Assembly (NCBI GenBank): GCA_025054775.1
Contig: JANWZA010000014.1
Location: 1 to 64,000, forward strand
Length of the DNA: 64,000 nucleotides
Direction: 5' to 3'
Source of the DNA: Microscillaceae bacterium
GTDB lineage: Bacteria; Bacteroidota; Bacteroidia; Cytophagales; Microscillaceae
Shown: piece by piece, positions 36,565 through 48,800 of the stretch
Layout of the letters: the number at the start of each line of letters is the position of its first letter
Position numbering within the stretch: position 1 is the first letter of the stretch
Position numbers and translations under genes: made by a program
Notes under the pieces: model-generated
Told to the model about the DNA's origin: nothing
Databases searched by the model: none
Seen by the model: only the letters and a program-made list of their open reading frames with translations

Positions 36565-39500
36565 ATGAATAATCCAATACCTTACAAGCCTAAAAATCCT
36601 ATTCGTATAGTTACGGCGGCTTCTTTGTTTGATGGGCATGATGCGGCTATCAATATCATGCGGCGCGTTATGCAAAGCACAGGAGCTGAAGTTATACATT
36701 TAGGGCATAATCGTAGTGTAGCTGAAGTTGTGGATTGTGCTATTCAAGAAGATGCCCAAGCCATAGCTGTTACCTCTTACCAAGGCGGACATATGGAGTA
36801 TTTCAAATATATGTACGACCTGCTCAAGGCACGTAAAGCGAATATCAAAATTTTTGGTGGAGGGGGTGGCACAATTTTACCTTCTGAAATAGAAGAGTTA
36901 CATGCCTACGGCATAGCCCGCATCTATCACCCTGATGATGGTAGGGCAATGGGCTTACAAGGCATGATAAATGACGTGCTAATGAAATGTGATTTTCCTA
37001 CCTATCAGCCTCAAAAAACTAAATCCTTGATTGCCGTAGGTGAGGAGATAGAAGAACAATCTGAATTAGAACGTTTATTAGAACTTGCTAAAACAAAACA
37101 TCACCAAAGCATTGCCCGCTTAATTTCTGTTGCTGAAAACTATCCGCAAGAATTCGACCAGATTAAAGAACAAATTCAGCAGAGCATTCAACTTAATCCC
37201 AAAATTCCTGTTCTTGGTATTACAGGCACAGGAGGCTCAGGTAAGTCAAGTTTGATAGATGAGCTGGTACGTAGATTTTTAATGGATTTTGAGGAGAAAA
37301 CCGTGGCGGTTATTTCGGTAGATCCATCCAAACGTAAAACAGGAGGTGCTTTACTAGGGGATAGAATACGTATGAATAGCATTTTCAACCCGCGTGTATA
37401 TATGCGTAGCCTTGCTACGCGCCAAAGTAATTTGGCTTTGAGCCGTTACGTGCAAGATGCAATTGATATCTGCAAATATGCAAGGTTTGATTTGATAATT
37501 GTAGAAACTTCAGGTATTGGGCAATCCGATACGGAAATTGTAGAGCATTCAGATATGAGCCTCTACGTAATGACCGCCGAGTATGGTGCCGCTACCCAAT
37601 TAGAAAAAATTGATATGTTGGATTTTGCCGATATTATTGCTATTAATAAATTTGATAAGCGGGGCTCACTTGATGCTCTGCGCGATGTAAGAAAACAATA
37701 CAAACGTAACCATAATCTTTGGAACACTCCTGACGAGCAACTACCCATCTACGGCACTATTGCTTCTCAATTCAATGATGTTGGAACAAATGTTCTCTAC
37801 CGTAAAATTATGGATAAACTGGTAGAGAAAACAGGTGTTACAGCTCTGCAATCTGACTTTGAAATTACCGAAAAGATGTCAGAAAAAATTTACATCATTC
37901 CCCCTGATAGAGTGCGGTATTTGGCTGAAATTTGTGAAAATGCCGAAAGTTATCACAAATTTGTAAAAGAACAAACTGATATTGCTCGCAAAATGTACCA
38001 ACTTAAAGGTACAATAGATTTGCTACGAGCAAATATAGGTAAGCAAAAAATTCAAATTATTGAGCAATCTGAAAATATAGTTTCAGTGGTGGCTTATGAG
38101 CAAGGTGAACCTGAATATTTGAAAGATTTGATTGCTCAATACACTGAATTAGAAAATCGACTTGATGCAGAGTGCAAAGCTATGCTCAAGGATTGGGCGG
38201 CTACTAAAAAGCGTTATAAAGCTGAGAAGTACCAGTTTCAAGTACGTGATAAGATTATTGAGCAAAACCTTTATCATACTTCGCTTTCGGGTACGAAAAT
38301 TCCCAAAATTTCTCTACCTAAATACGAAGACTGGGGCGATATTTTGAAATGGTTATTAACGGAAAACGCTCCTGGGTTCTTTCCCTTCACTGCTGGTGTA
38401 TTCCCTTTGAAACGTGAGGGCGAAGCCCCTACACGAATGTTTGCAGGTGAAGGTGGACCTGAAAGAACTAACAAACGATTTCACTATGTTTCCAAAGGCT
38501 TGACTGCCAAACGCCTCTCTACTGCCTTTGATAGTGTAACACTTTACGGAGAAAACCCTGACTATAGACCAGATATCTATGGAAAAATTGGCAACTCAGG
38601 CGTGAGCGTAGCTACCTTAGATGATGCCAAAAAATTGTACTCAGGCTTTAATCTCTGCCACCCTGCCACCTCCGTTTCTATGACCATCAACGGACCTGCC
38701 CCTATGGTGTTGGCATTTTTTATGAACGCTGCCATTGACCAACAATGCGAACTTTACATCAAACAAAATGGCTTAGAGGAGGAGGTAAGAGCTAAAATTC
38801 AAGCAATTTATCAACAAAAAGGCTTGCCTATTCCGCAATACAACGCACCTGCTTTGCCTGAAGGCAACGATGGCTTAGGCTTAATGCTTTTAGGTGTTAC
38901 AGGTGACCAAGTTTTGCCCAAAGACGTGTATGAGAAAATAAAGGCTTATACTCTCTCTCAAGTGCGCGGTACAGTACAAGCCGATATCTTAAAAGAAGAC
39001 CAAGCCCAAAATACTTGTATCTTCTCCACTGAATTTGCTCTCCGTATGATGGGCGATATTCAGCAATATTTCATTACGCATAAAGTACGTAATTTCTATT
39101 CTGTTAGCATTTCAGGCTATCATATTGCTGAAGCAGGTGCAAATCCTATTACACAACTTGCCCTCACACTTTCTAATGGCTTCACTTTTGTAGAGTATTA
39201 CCTTTCGCGAGGTATGCACATCGATGATTTTGCCCCTAACTTGTCATTCTTCTTCTCTAATGGCATGGATCCAGAGTACTCTGTATTAGGGAGAGTTGCT
39301 CGTAGGATTTGGGCAAAGGCTATAAAGTATAAGTACAAAGGTAATGAGCGTAGCCAAAAACTCAAATATCATATTCAAACTTCAGGACGCAGTCTGCACG
39401 CTCAAGAAATTGCTTTTAATGATATTCGGACTACTTTGCAAGCCTTGTATGCTATCTACGACAACTGCAACTCTCTGCATACCAACGCCTATGACGAAGC

Positions 39501-40065
39501 AATTACCACTCCTACCGAGGAGAGTGTGCGTAGGGCAATCGCTATCCAGATGATTATTAACCACGAACTAGGGTTGGCAAAAAATGAAAACCCTTTACAA
39601 GGTTCATTTATTATTGAAGAATTGACTGACTTGGTAGAGGAAGCCGTTTACCACGAATTCCGCTCTATTTCAGAGCGTGGCGGCGTATTAGGAGCAATGG
39701 AACGAATGTATCAACGGGCTAAAATTCAAGAGGAGAGTATGTATTATGAAATGAAAAAACATACAGGGGAATTACCTATTATTGGTGTGAATACATTTCT
39801 AGACCCTAACGGTTCGCCTACTATTATTCCTTCCGAGATAATTAGAAGTACTACTGAAGAAAAAGAATTTCAGATCGCTCAGTTACATGCCTTTCATGCT
39901 CGCAATGCAGAGAAAGCCCCAGAAATGTTAAAATATTTGCAAAAAGTGTCAGTAGAGAATGGAAACATTTTTGAGGCTTTAATGGAAGTAGCTAAATATT
40001 GCAGTTTGGGGCAGATGAGCCATGCTTTGTATCAGGTAGGGGGGCAGTATAGGCGAAATATGTGA
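36565..40065 (+). CDS. icmF: Fused isobutyryl-CoA mutase (IcmF)
   Basis: A 1166-residue adenosylcobalamin enzyme with three parts in one chain. Residues 10-135 are the B12-binding domain ([27 protein letters not shown]). Residues about 215-430 are a MeaB-type G-domain with Walker [30 protein letters not shown] and INKFDKRG. From about 590 the mutase barrel follows ([41 protein letters not shown]). IcmF interconverts isobutyryl- and butyryl-CoA, and some members accept other branched acyl-CoAs; the GTPase loads and guards the cofactor. The ATG at 36565 is used rather than an upstream TTG. A shared terminator follows. Confidence 0.93.
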   Translation: MNNPIPYKPKNPIRIVTAASLFDGHDAAINIMRRVMQSTGAEVIHLGHNRSVAEVVDCAIQEDAQAIAVTSYQGGHMEYFKYMYDLLKARKANIKIFGGGGGTILPSEIEELHAYGIARIYHPDDGRAMGLQGMINDVLMKCDFPTYQPQKTKSLIAVGEEIEEQSELERLLELAKTKHHQSIARLISVAENYPQEFDQIKEQIQQSIQLNPKIPVLGITGTGGSGKSSLIDELVRRFLMDFEEKTVAVISVDPSKRKTGGALLGDRIRMNSIFNPRVYMRSLATRQSNLALSRYVQDAIDICKYARFDLIIVETSGIGQSDTEIVEHSDMSLYVMTAEYGAATQLEKIDMLDFADIIAINKFDKRGSLDALRDVRKQYKRNHNLWNTPDEQLPIYGTIASQFNDVGTNVLYRKIMDKLVEKTGVTALQSDFEITEKMSEKIYIIPPDRVRYLAEICENAESYHKFVKEQTDIARKMYQLKGTIDLLRANIGKQKIQIIEQSENIVSVVAYEQGEPEYLKDLIAQYTELENRLDAECKAMLKDWAATKKRYKAEKYQFQVRDKIIEQNLYHTSLSGTKIPKISLPKYEDWGDILKWLLTENAPGFFPFTAGVFPLKREGEAPTRMFAGEGGPERTNKRFHYVSKGLTAKRLSTAFDSVTLYGENPDYRPDIYGKIGNSGVSVATLDDAKKLYSGFNLCHPATSVSMTINGPAPMVLAFFMNAAIDQQCELYIKQNGLEEEVRAKIQAIYQQKGLPIPQYNAPALPEGNDGLGLMLLGVTGDQVLPKDVYEKIKAYTLSQVRGTVQADILKEDQAQNTCIFSTEFALRMMGDIQQYFITHKVRNFYSVSISGYHIAEAGANPITQLALTLSNGFTFVEYYLSRGMHIDDFAPNLSFFFSNGMDPEYSVLGRVARRIWAKAIKYKYKGNERSQKLKYHIQTSGRSLHAQEIAFNDIRTTLQALYAIYDNCNSLHTNAYDEAITTPTEESVRRAIAIQMIINHELGLAKNENPLQGSFIIEELTDLVEEAVYHEFRSISERGGVLGAMERMYQRAKIQEESMYYEMKKHTGELPIIGVNTFLDPNGSPTIIPSEIIRSTTEEKEFQIAQLHAFHARNAEKAPEMLKYLQKVSVENGNIFEALMEVAKYCSLGQMSHALYQVGGQYRRNM

Positions 40066-40078
40066 AATTAAACAAACT

Positions 40079-40121
40079 AAATGCTTTCCAAAAGTTTTTA
40101 TCTTTTGGAAAGCATTTTTTT
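40079..40121. terminator. Bidirectional terminator between icmF and dnaE
   Basis: AAATGCTTTCCAAAAG (40079-40094) and CTTTTGGAAAGCATTT (40102-40117) are perfect 16-base complements with a seven-base loop. T-runs follow on the plus strand, and a weaker T-rich tail follows on the minus strand. It lies between two convergent genes. Confidence 0.85.
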
Positions 40122-40145
40122 GAATAAGGATGCTCTACTAATAAC

Positions 40146-43100
40146 TTAAAACATAATCTCTGCCTCTAGACCTAATTCAGCGACTTTTTGCATAAAGGTT
40201 TCACTTAAACTCACCTTGTATTGTCGTGAAGCCATTTCTACTTGCATTTGACTCTCATAATCCAGTAATTGTACCTTGAGCAGATATTTCCCTGCGTATT
40301 GTTCAATCAAATTTTTTAGGTTGATTACTAAAGTGTTATCTACCTTCAAAATATCAACATTCAGCAAAATACCTTTACATTTTTGTTCTTGTAACTCCTC
40401 TAAATCCTGAATTTGAATTACTTTGAGTTCAAATCTATCTGTAGAGCCGTAACATGGTTGGTATTTTCCTTTAAGCAAAAGGACAGCACCTGACTGCACA
40501 TATTCAGCAAATTTTTTATGTTCTTCTCGCCATAGAGTTATTTCTTTTGAACCTGTAAAATCTTCCAGAGTAAAACTTGTAAAGGCATTTCCATTTTTAT
40601 CAGTTTTAGTTTGAGACTTGGTAACTACGCCTGCTAGACTTATCTCTAAATTTTTACTATTGTCAAGTTTGCTTATAGGCGTAACTTTAAGTGCCTTCAT
40701 GACGGCACGGAAGTTATCCAGAGGGTGTCCAGAGATGTAAAAACCTACGACTTCTTTTTCTTTTTCTAATTGTTCAAGTCTGCTCCAAGGCTTGCAATCA
40801 GGAATTTTAGGGGTGCTGATAGTTTCTTTCATAGCTCTTCCACCGAAGAGTGAACTTATGCTTTCATCTTTACTTTGTTGGAGGGCATTTCCAAATTTGA
40901 TTAGCAGTTCTATGAAGGTGCCTTCATTGCCCAAGGGCTGAAAATAAGTAGCCCGGTGGATCTTAAAGCAATCAAAAGCACCTGCTTGTGCTAAGCTTTC
41001 TAATATTTTTTTGTTAACAGTGCGTAGATTTACACGTTGTATGAAATCAAAAATATCTTTGAATAGTCCGTTTTGATTGCGTTCTCTAATTATCTCCCTT
41101 ACGGCGGCTTCCCCTGTGCCTTTAATAGCTGCTAGACTGAAACGAATTTGCCCTTTTGTATTTACAGTAAAAGTCTCCTCACTTTCGTTAACGTCAGGTC
41201 CAAGAATTTGCACACCAAGCCTAAGAGTTTCTTCAATAAAAGAAGTGATTTTTTCAATATCCATATTGTGGCTAAGCACTGCGGCCATGTATTCAGGGGT
41301 GTAGTTAGCTTTGAGGTAGGCTGTTTGATAAGCTAATACCGAATAAGCGGCTGAATGGGAACGATTGAATCCATATTCGGCAAAACGTTCCATGATGTCA
41401 AAAATCTCTTCGGCTTTGGCTTTAGGGATTTGGTGTAGTTTTTCTGCTCCTTCTACAAATTTTACTCGCTCTTTTGCCATTTTTTCTTTGTCTTTTTTAC
41501 CCATTGCCCTACGCAAGAGGTCTGCTTCACCGAGGGTATAACCTGCTAAGATTTGAGCCGTCTGCATGATTTGCTCTTGATATACCATAATTCCGTAGGT
41601 TTTTTCCAAGATAGGTTTCAAGAGTTCATGCGGATATTCTACCTGCTCTCGCCCATGCTTTCGGTCAATATATATAGGAATAAATGCTAACGGACCAGGG
41701 CGATAAAGGGCATTCATAGCAATTAAATCTTCAATATTAGTAGGTTTCAATTGGCGGAGGTACGTCTGCATTCCCTCAGACTCAAATTGGAATGTACCAA
41801 TGGTATCACCTCTTTGGTAAAGTTGGTAAGTTTTCGGGTCATCTAATGGAATTTTATCTAGGTCGATCTCTATGCCGTGATTTTTTTTAATGAGGGCGAG
41901 TGCGTCTTTCAAAATGGTAAGGGTTTTTAGCCCTAAAAAATCCATTTTGAGCATACCTGCCTCTTCAATTACTTTACCATCATATTGCGTAACTAAAAGG
42001 TTAGTATCTTTGGAAGTACAAACAGGAATGTAATTAGTAAGGTCATCGGGAGCAATGATAACTCCTGCGGCGTGGATACCCGTATTTCGTACTGAACCTT
42101 CCAGGATTTTAGCTTCTTTTAGTACTGTAGTGCGAATGTCGTTGCTGTTAAATATTTCTCGTAACTCAGGGCTTTCGTTAATAGCATCTTCTAACCTGAT
42201 TCCAGGCTTTTCAGGAATAAGTTTGGCAATGCGGTTAGCTTCTTCTAGAGGCAGATCCAGAACGCGGGCTACGTCTTTGACTGCCATTTTGGCTGCCATT
42301 GTGCCATAAGTAATGAGTTGAGCTACTTGATTTCTACCATATTTTTCTACTACGTAATCAATCACTTTTTGCCTGCCAACATCATCAAAATCGGTATCAA
42401 TATCAGGCATGCTTACACGTTCAGGGTTGAGAAAACGCTCAAAAAGTAAATCATATTTTATGGGATCTATGTTAGTAATTCCTATGCAATAAGCTACAGC
42501 AGAACCTGCGGCAGAGCCACGTCCTAGCCCAACTTTTACACCCATAGCTATTGCCGCATTGATAAAATCTTGCACGATAAGAAAATAACCTGAAAAGCCC
42601 ATTTTTTCTATGATTCCTAACTCATAGTTTAGGCGTTGCTCTATTTCAGGGCTAATACTGCCATATCTTTTGCTGGCTCCTAAAAAAGTAAGATGTCGTA
42701 AATAATCGTGCTGATTAGTAAAGCCTTCGGGAAGTTGATAATTAGGTAACAAGACGTCGCGTTTTAATTTTAATTTTTCCACTTTTTCTACGATGTCTAA
42801 TGTATTTTCGAGGGCAAAAGGTATATCAGCGAATAGCTGATTCATTTCAGCTTGAGTTTTGAAATAGAATTGACTATTAGGAAAGCCAAAACGGAAGCCC
42901 TTTCCCTCACCGATAGGTGTAGCTTTTTTTTCACTTGTGTTGATACAAAGCAGAATATCGTGTGCGTTCCAATCCTCCTCGTTTATGTAGTGCGAGTCAT
43001 TGGTGGCAATTACTTTAAGGTTATATTTTTTTGCCCACTTGAGCAATATTTGGTTAATATCTTCTTGGCTAATTCCCGTATTGTCGATATTTTTGAGATT

Positions 43101-43667
43101 ATGGCGTTGGAGTTCAATGTAATAGTCTTCCCCGAAGAGATCAATCCACCATTGGAGTAATTTTTCAGCCTCGTTTTCTCCTTTTTTGAGTATAGTTTGT
43201 GGAATTTCTGCTCCAATACAACACGAGGTAGCAATAAGTCCGTGGTGATACTTTACCAAGATTTCTTTATCAATGCGGGGGTATTTGCTATAAAGTCCTT
43301 CAATAAAGCCTAGAGAGCAAAGTTTAGTGAGATTTTTATAGCCTTCGGGGTTTTTAGCTAATAATAGTTGGTGAAAACGCTCATCCTTTTTATGTTTGCT
43401 AAATTCTTTTTGGTGTCTATTTTTTACAAGATAGAATTCGCAGCCTACAATTGGTTTAAGGTTGTACTTGTCAGCTTCGGCAACGAATTTGAAAGCTCCA
43501 AACATATTACCGTGGTCAGTAAGAGCGATAGCTTTCATGCCGTCGGCTTTGGCTTTTTTCATTAAGCCAGGTATACTTGCTGCGCCATCTAGAAGTGAAA
43601 ATTGAGTGTGTACGTGCAGGTGTACAAAAGGCACGAGTTGGTTTGCATTTTCTTGAAGGTTTTGCAT
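40146..43667 (-). CDS. dnaE: DNA polymerase III subunit alpha
   Basis: A 1173-residue replicative polymerase. The N-terminal PHP domain reads HLHVHTQFSLLDGAASIPGL followed by ALTDHGNMFGAFKF. The catalytic motif MPDIDTDFDD is near residue 424, and GLGRGSAAGSAVAYCIGIT precedes it. The helix-hairpin-helix and OB-fold regions (EISLAGVVTKSQTKT) are complete at the C-terminus. Length and order match type DnaE1. No intein or split is present. It lies downstream of accC on the same strand with a 48-base gap. Confidence 0.97.
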   Translation of the reverse strand: MQNLQENANQLVPFVHLHVHTQFSLLDGAASIPGLMKKAKADGMKAIALTDHGNMFGAFKFVAEADKYNLKPIVGCEFYLVKNRHQKEFSKHKKDERFHQLLLAKNPEGYKNLTKLCSLGFIEGLYSKYPRIDKEILVKYHHGLIATSCCIGAEIPQTILKKGENEAEKLLQWWIDLFGEDYYIELQRHNLKNIDNTGISQEDINQILLKWAKKYNLKVIATNDSHYINEEDWNAHDILLCINTSEKKATPIGEGKGFRFGFPNSQFYFKTQAEMNQLFADIPFALENTLDIVEKVEKLKLKRDVLLPNYQLPEGFTNQHDYLRHLTFLGASKRYGSISPEIEQRLNYELGIIEKMGFSGYFLIVQDFINAAIAMGVKVGLGRGSAAGSAVAYCIGITNIDPIKYDLLFERFLNPERVSMPDIDTDFDDVGRQKVIDYVVEKYGRNQVAQLITYGTMAAKMAVKDVARVLDLPLEEANRIAKLIPEKPGIRLEDAINESPELREIFNSNDIRTTVLKEAKILEGSVRNTGIHAAGVIIAPDDLTNYIPVCTSKDTNLLVTQYDGKVIEEAGMLKMDFLGLKTLTILKDALALIKKNHGIEIDLDKIPLDDPKTYQLYQRGDTIGTFQFESEGMQTYLRQLKPTNIEDLIAMNALYRPGPLAFIPIYIDRKHGREQVEYPHELLKPILEKTYGIMVYQEQIMQTAQILAGYTLGEADLLRRAMGKKDKEKMAKERVKFVEGAEKLHQIPKAKAEEIFDIMERFAEYGFNRSHSAAYSVLAYQTAYLKANYTPEYMAAVLSHNMDIEKITSFIEETLRLGVQILGPDVNESEETFTVNTKGQIRFSLAAIKGTGEAAVREIIRERNQNGLFKDIFDFIQRVNLRTVNKKILESLAQAGAFDCFKIHRATYFQPLGNEGTFIELLIKFGNALQQSKDESISSLFGGRAMKETISTPKIPDCKPWSRLEQLEKEKEVVGFYISGHPLDNFRAVMKALKVTPISKLDNSKNLEISLAGVVTKSQTKTDKNGNAFTSFTLEDFTGSKEITLWREEHKKFAEYVQSGAVLLLKGKYQPCYGSTDRFELKVIQIQDLEELQEQKCKGILLNVDILKVDNTLVINLKNLIEQYAGKYLLKVQLLDYESQMQVEMASRQYKVSLSETFMQKVAELGLEAEIMF

Positions 43668-43715
43668 AGCTTGGTTTTGGATGTAAAATGAAGTGAAGTT
43701 GTAAAGCCTTGGTTA

Positions 43716-45059
43716 TTAAAGCCCCTTAAAATCAAAATTATTCAAAAAAGCGGTATTAAAATCCCCTGCTTTAAATTTCTCATTATCCATAAGGCGGATA
43801 TGGAAGGGGATAGTGGTTTTGATTCCTTCAATTACAAATTCCTGCAAGGCTCGTTTCATTCGTACAATTACCTCTTCGCGAGATTGCCCGCTCACAATCA
43901 ATTTAGCTATCATGGAGTCATAGTTAGGAGGGATAGTATAGCCTGCGTAGATATGGCTATCTACCCTTACGCCACGTCCACCGGGGATATGCAAATTAGT
44001 GATTTTACCAGGGGAAGGTCGGAAGCCGTTGCTAGGGTCTTCTGCATTGATTCGGCACTCCATTGCATATAATAGCGGCTCATAGTTCCTACCTGAAATG
44101 GGGACGCCTGCGGCGATTTTAATCTGCTCTTTGATAAGGTCAAAATCTGTAACTTCCTCTGTAATAGGGTGTTCTACCTGAATGCGTGTATTCATTTCCA
44201 TGAAGTAGAAATCACCGTTTTTATCCACCAAAAACTCTATGGTACCTACTCCTTCGTAATTGATAGCTTTCACGGCTTTGATAGCGGCTTCTCCCATTTT
44301 TGCTCTCAGCTCGGGAGTCATTATAGGGGAAGGAGTTTCCTCTACTAGTTTTTGGTGTCTGCGTTGTATGCTACAATCACGTTCTGAGAGATGACATGCT
44401 TTGCCGTACTGGTCGCCTGCTACTTGAATTTCAATATGACGAGGTTCTTCAATATATTTTTCTAGGTAGAGTCCTCCGTTTCCGAAGGCTGCCTCGGCTT
44501 CTGTTTTAGCACTGTTCCAAGCGTTTTCAAATTCTTCTTCCGATTGGATAATCCGCATACCTCTACCTCCGCCTCCTGCTGTGGCTTTAATGATAACAGG
44601 ATATTGGATAGCTTTGGCTAATTCTTTGGCTTCTTCTAGAGAATTGAGTAGTCCATCAGAACCGGGAATAATAGGTACGCCTGCCTTTTTCATAGTATCT
44701 TTGGCAGTGGATTTATCCCCCATGGTAGCGATCATTTCGGGACTTGCTCCAATGAATTTAATACCGTGTTCTTGACAGACTCTGGAGAATTCGGCATTTT
44801 CAGACAGGAAGCCATAGCCTGGGTGAATGGCATCGGCATTAGTAATTTCAGCAGCAGCAATGATATTAGGAATTTTGAGATATGATTGTCGGCTAGGGGG
44901 AGGACCGATACAAACGGCTTCATCTGCAAACTTTACGTGTAAGCTTTCTCTGTCAGCAGTAGAGTAAACAGCCACTGTTTTTATGCCCATTTCTTTGCAA
45001 GTGCGAATAATACGTAAGGCAATTTCACCGCGATTAGCTATCAATATTTTTTTGAACAT
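43716..45059 (-). CDS. accC: Acetyl-CoA carboxylase biotin carboxylase subunit
   Basis: A 447-residue ATP-grasp biotin carboxylase that carboxylates the biotin on AccB with bicarbonate and ATP, the first step of malonyl-CoA formation. Motifs: [18 protein letters not shown] at the start, [26 protein letters not shown] near 160, and [17 protein letters not shown] near 288. The ATG at 45059 gives the family's normal start; the frame extends to 45116 with a hydrophobic aromatic stretch that is not typical. It follows accB by 113 bases. Confidence 0.96.
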   Translation of the reverse strand: MFKKILIANRGEIALRIIRTCKEMGIKTVAVYSTADRESLHVKFADEAVCIGPPPSRQSYLKIPNIIAAAEITNADAIHPGYGFLSENAEFSRVCQEHGIKFIGASPEMIATMGDKSTAKDTMKKAGVPIIPGSDGLLNSLEEAKELAKAIQYPVIIKATAGGGGRGMRIIQSEEEFENAWNSAKTEAEAAFGNGGLYLEKYIEEPRHIEIQVAGDQYGKACHLSERDCSIQRRHQKLVEETPSPIMTPELRAKMGEAAIKAVKAINYEGVGTIEFLVDKNGDFYFMEMNTRIQVEHPITEEVTDFDLIKEQIKIAAGVPISGRNYEPLLYAMECRINAEDPSNGFRPSPGKITNLHIPGGRGVRVDSHIYAGYTIPPNYDSMIAKLIVSGQSREEVIVRMKRALQEFVIEGIKTTIPFHIRLMDNEKFKAGDFNTAFLNNFDFKGL

Positions 45060-45172
45060 AAATTTATTAGGTTGTAAATAATGGACTAAATCTTGAAATT
45101 GAAAAAAAAAATACACAGCTTAGATTTAATGCTAGGTATATTAGGCTTTGAAGCTAATTTTATTTTCAAGGA

Positions 45173-45703
45173 TTAGTTAGGTTCTACCAAAAAGAGCGGT
45201 TGGTCGTATTCTACGGGGGTGGCATTATCTACCAAAACTTTTACAATTCTACCTGAAACTTCTGATTCTATTTCATTAAATAATTTCATAGCTTCTATAA
45301 TACAAACTACTTGCCCTACCTTAACTTCATCACCTACGTTCACAAAAGGAGGTGCTTCTGGGTTAGGAGAGCGATAAAATGTGCCAATCATAGGTGATTT
45401 GATAGGCACTAGTTTTTTTTCTTTTTCTAAGGGCTGAGGTTGTGAGAGGGGTTCAGGCTGGGTTTGGATAGGTTGTGTAGCTGTTTGTGTGGTAACTTGG
45501 GCAACTGGTGATTGAATGATAGGAGCTTGCAGAACGGCTGTACTGGGAGTAGCGCTGGTACTGGGCTGGATGGTTATTATTTCTTGACGAGTTAGATTGC
45601 TTCGTTTGATATTTAGCTTAAAGCCTTCAACTTCAATATTTACCTCTTCTAAACCAGATTTAGCAATACAATCTATTAGTTCCTGAATTTCTTGTGCTTT
45701 CAT
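45173..45703 (-). CDS. accB: Biotin carboxyl carrier protein of acetyl-CoA carboxylase
   Basis: A 176-residue BCCP. The N-terminal helix region is MKAQEIQELIDCIAKSGL. A Pro/Thr/Gln-rich flexible linker spans residues 45-95. The C-terminal biotinyl domain carries the acceptor Lys140 in IIEAMKLFNEIESEVSG. The linker is typical of BCCPs and allows movement between the active sites. It heads an accB-accC pair upstream of dnaE. A TAnnTTTG element lies 48 bases before the start. Confidence 0.94.
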   Translation of the reverse strand: MKAQEIQELIDCIAKSGLEEVNIEVEGFKLNIKRSNLTRQEIITIQPSTSATPSTAVLQAPIIQSPVAQVTTQTATQPIQTQPEPLSQPQPLEKEKKLVPIKSPMIGTFYRSPNPEAPPFVNVGDEVKVGQVVCIIEAMKLFNEIESEVSGRIVKVLVDNATPVEYDQPLFLVEPN

Positions 45704-45750
45704 ACAAAAAATATTATAGTTGTGAAAATGTTTAGCAAAAATTAGGGCTA

Positions 45751-45758
45751 CAAAAATA
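45751..45758 (-). promoter_or_regulatory. Probable -7 element of accB
   Basis: Minus strand TATTTTTG, exact TAnnTTTG, 47 bases before the accB ATG. No TTTG at the expected upstream spacing. Confidence 0.4.
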
Positions 45759-45857
45759 GTATTTTTCTTAGAATTTGTGAGCTATCTTTTATGTTTTTGT
45801 TAAAATATTCAGTTTGTGAGAGATTTTTATTTTAGTTTCTTTTTTGAGAATTACTTT

Positions 45858-48800
45858 TTAGAAGCGAATACCAATTACTAATACGTCATCGGTTTGCTTT
45901 CTATCTCCTTTCCAAGTATTAAGTTCTTGGGCTAGCTTTTCACGTTGTTGGGGCATAGGTAGGTGGCTAATGGAGAGTAAAAATTCTCTAAATCTACGGG
46001 TAGTGTATTTGCTATCTCGCTCACCGCCGAATTGGTCTTGAAAGCCATCAGTGAAGATATAAAATGCATCGCCTTCTTGGTAAGGAATGGTATGCGTTTG
46101 AAAGGACTTGTGCTTAATTTGAGAGCCTCCAATGGGATACTTTGAAGCAGATACGATGTGCATTTCTCCATTACGTACATAAAGTAATGGATTTTTTGCT
46201 CCTGCAAATTCCACGATTTGCTTTGTAAAATCAATCATTAAAAGGGCAATATCCATACCTTCATTTATTTGTCCGCCCTCTTCTTGTTTAAGGAATTTCT
46301 TTACTCCCTGGTCAAGTTTATGCAAAATTTTGTGTGGTACAATAATCTTCTCTTCTATAACAATCGTGTTAAGTAAATCATACCCAATCACGGTCATGAA
46401 GGCTCCTGGAACGCCATGCCCTGTGCAATCTACTGCGGCAATAGCTAGTTTAGGGTCTGTAAAGCCTTTGAATACAGAGGTTCTGTAATCAGGGTTGATA
46501 TCAAATTTAGGTTCAGGCAAGGTTTCTGTAAACCAGTAAAAATCGCCTGAAACGATGTCTTTGGGTTCGTAGAAAATAAATGCATCTTTGAAATAACTAA
46601 TAATTTCCTCTTGACTGCCCAAGATAGTACGCTGAATGCGCCGTGCGTAGCGAATGCTATCGGCAACTTTTTTCAGTGAATTTTCCACAACCTGATTTTT
46701 CTCCTCAATCTCACGCAAAAAATTAGCTTTGGAAAATGCAGAAACTGCATGTTCTTTGAAACGTAATAACCTTTGTACGGTGCCATTTTCTATTACACTA
46801 TCTTTTTGGTAGTTATCCAAAAACATTACTCCTTTGAGGTCATTTTCTATATAAATGGGCATTGCTACGGAGGTTTCAGGTTGGTATTGTGGGGTAAGTA
46901 GTTCACTATTTTTTGCAGGTTCGATAAGCCATAGGTCTTCTTCTATTTTTTTTCCTTGTTGGCAATATTGTTGTACTTTCTGTATTTCAAAATGTTGTTC
47001 AGCAAGGTTTGTATCTTCATAACCATATTGAGCTACTAAATCGAAATGATTGTTTTGTGGGTTTTTGAGCAGGAAGATACCTTTTTGGGCTTGGTCAAAG
47101 AGATGTATACCTTGTTCTAGTACTGTTTTCAGTACATTTTCTAAATGTACCTCTTTGTTTAGGGTGCGTACGATATTGTTAATTCTTTCTAATTCTTCAG
47201 CTTGTTGTGTAATTTTTCGGTATTGTTCAGAGATTTGAATAGTACGTTCTGCTATGCTTCGTTCTAATATCATTTTAGCTCGTTCTAAGCTGTGTATTCG
47301 CCAAAAATAGAGCAAAAAGCCCAAAGAAATTAGACTTGCACTTGCCGAAATATAAAACCACCATGTTTGGTAAAAAAAAGGCTTAATATAGAATTTGAGT
47401 TGTATGCCTTGTTCATTCCAAATACCATCATTGTTAGCGGCTTTAAGCCGAAAGGTATATTTACCAGGGGCTAAATTAGTATAAAAAACTTCGTGTTTGT
47501 TATGTATTTCTATCCATTCGTTATCAAAGCCTTCTAGTTTGTAGCGATAGACAATGCGGTTAGGAGCTAAGAAGCTTAATGCTGCAAAATCAAATTCAAT
47601 CTTGCTGCTTCCTGCAGGTAATTCAATCAATTCTCCGTCTATTGGATAGGGCTTGTTGTCTACCAAAAACTCTTTGATAACAATAGAGGGAGGCAGTTGA
47701 TTGATTTTAATGCTTTCGGGATTAAGCATGGAAATTCCTTTGGTAGTGGGATACCATAGGTTGCCGTTGCGGTCCTTGCAAACGGTAGGTTGTGCTGAGC
47801 CCGCACAATCACTGCTTTTCATACCATCTTCTTCTTGGTAAATTCTGCATGAGATACGGATTAGTCTTTTGGCAAAGAAGTCAAAAATTTGTTTTTTATT
47901 GACAGAAAATACCCCACTGTTACAACTCATCCATAAATTGCCTTCTTTATCTTCTGTAATGGAATAAATAGCGTCATTAGGTAAGCCGTCTTTGGGCAGA
48001 ATAGATTGCAACTTCCCATCTTTCCACAGGGATAATCCGCCTTTTGTTCCTATCCAGAGATTAGTTTCTTTGTCTTCATAAAAAGCAAACACGAGGTCAT
48101 TGGCTAAACCTTTCTTGCTGTCAAGAGCAATAAATTTCTGTTCATTAGGTTTCAGAAAAGCTACCCCTCCTCCATCAGTGCCTACCCACAAATTGCCTTT
48201 ACTATCTTCTAAAATAGGGATAATAGAATTGTTGGGCAAGCCGTTGCGCGTGGTGTAAGTGGTAAATTGCTTATTTCTGAGCATAGATAAGCCGTTGCGC
48301 GTGCCAACCCAAATATTTCCATCGCGAGTTTGGTAAATACTGCGAGTAATGTTACTAGCTAATCCATCTTGGTCTGTATAAACTTTAATAGTTTGATTCT
48401 GTAGTTGCGCAATTCCACCGCCGTAGGTGGCGAACCACATAGAGCCATCTTGGGCTTGCATAATGGAACGCACATGATTGTTAGGTAGTCCTTGGGTTTT
48501 ATCATATTGCTTTATTTTACCATTTTTCAAATAATTTACTCCGCCGCTTAAAGTACCTATCCATAAGGCGCCGTCTTGGTCTTCTAAAATACAATTAACA
48601 ATATTATCTGATAGCCCTTCATTAGTTGTAATATTAGTAAACTTTCCATCGCGCAAGCGATTCAGCCCACCTCGGTTTACGCCAATCCAGAGGCTTCCTT
48701 CTACATCTTCAAACAAGCTGTTAATACTGTTGGCTGAAAGTCCTTGTTTAATAGTGAAGCTATCAAAGCGAGGTTTAGGTTTGTAAAGTTCTTGGGGGGT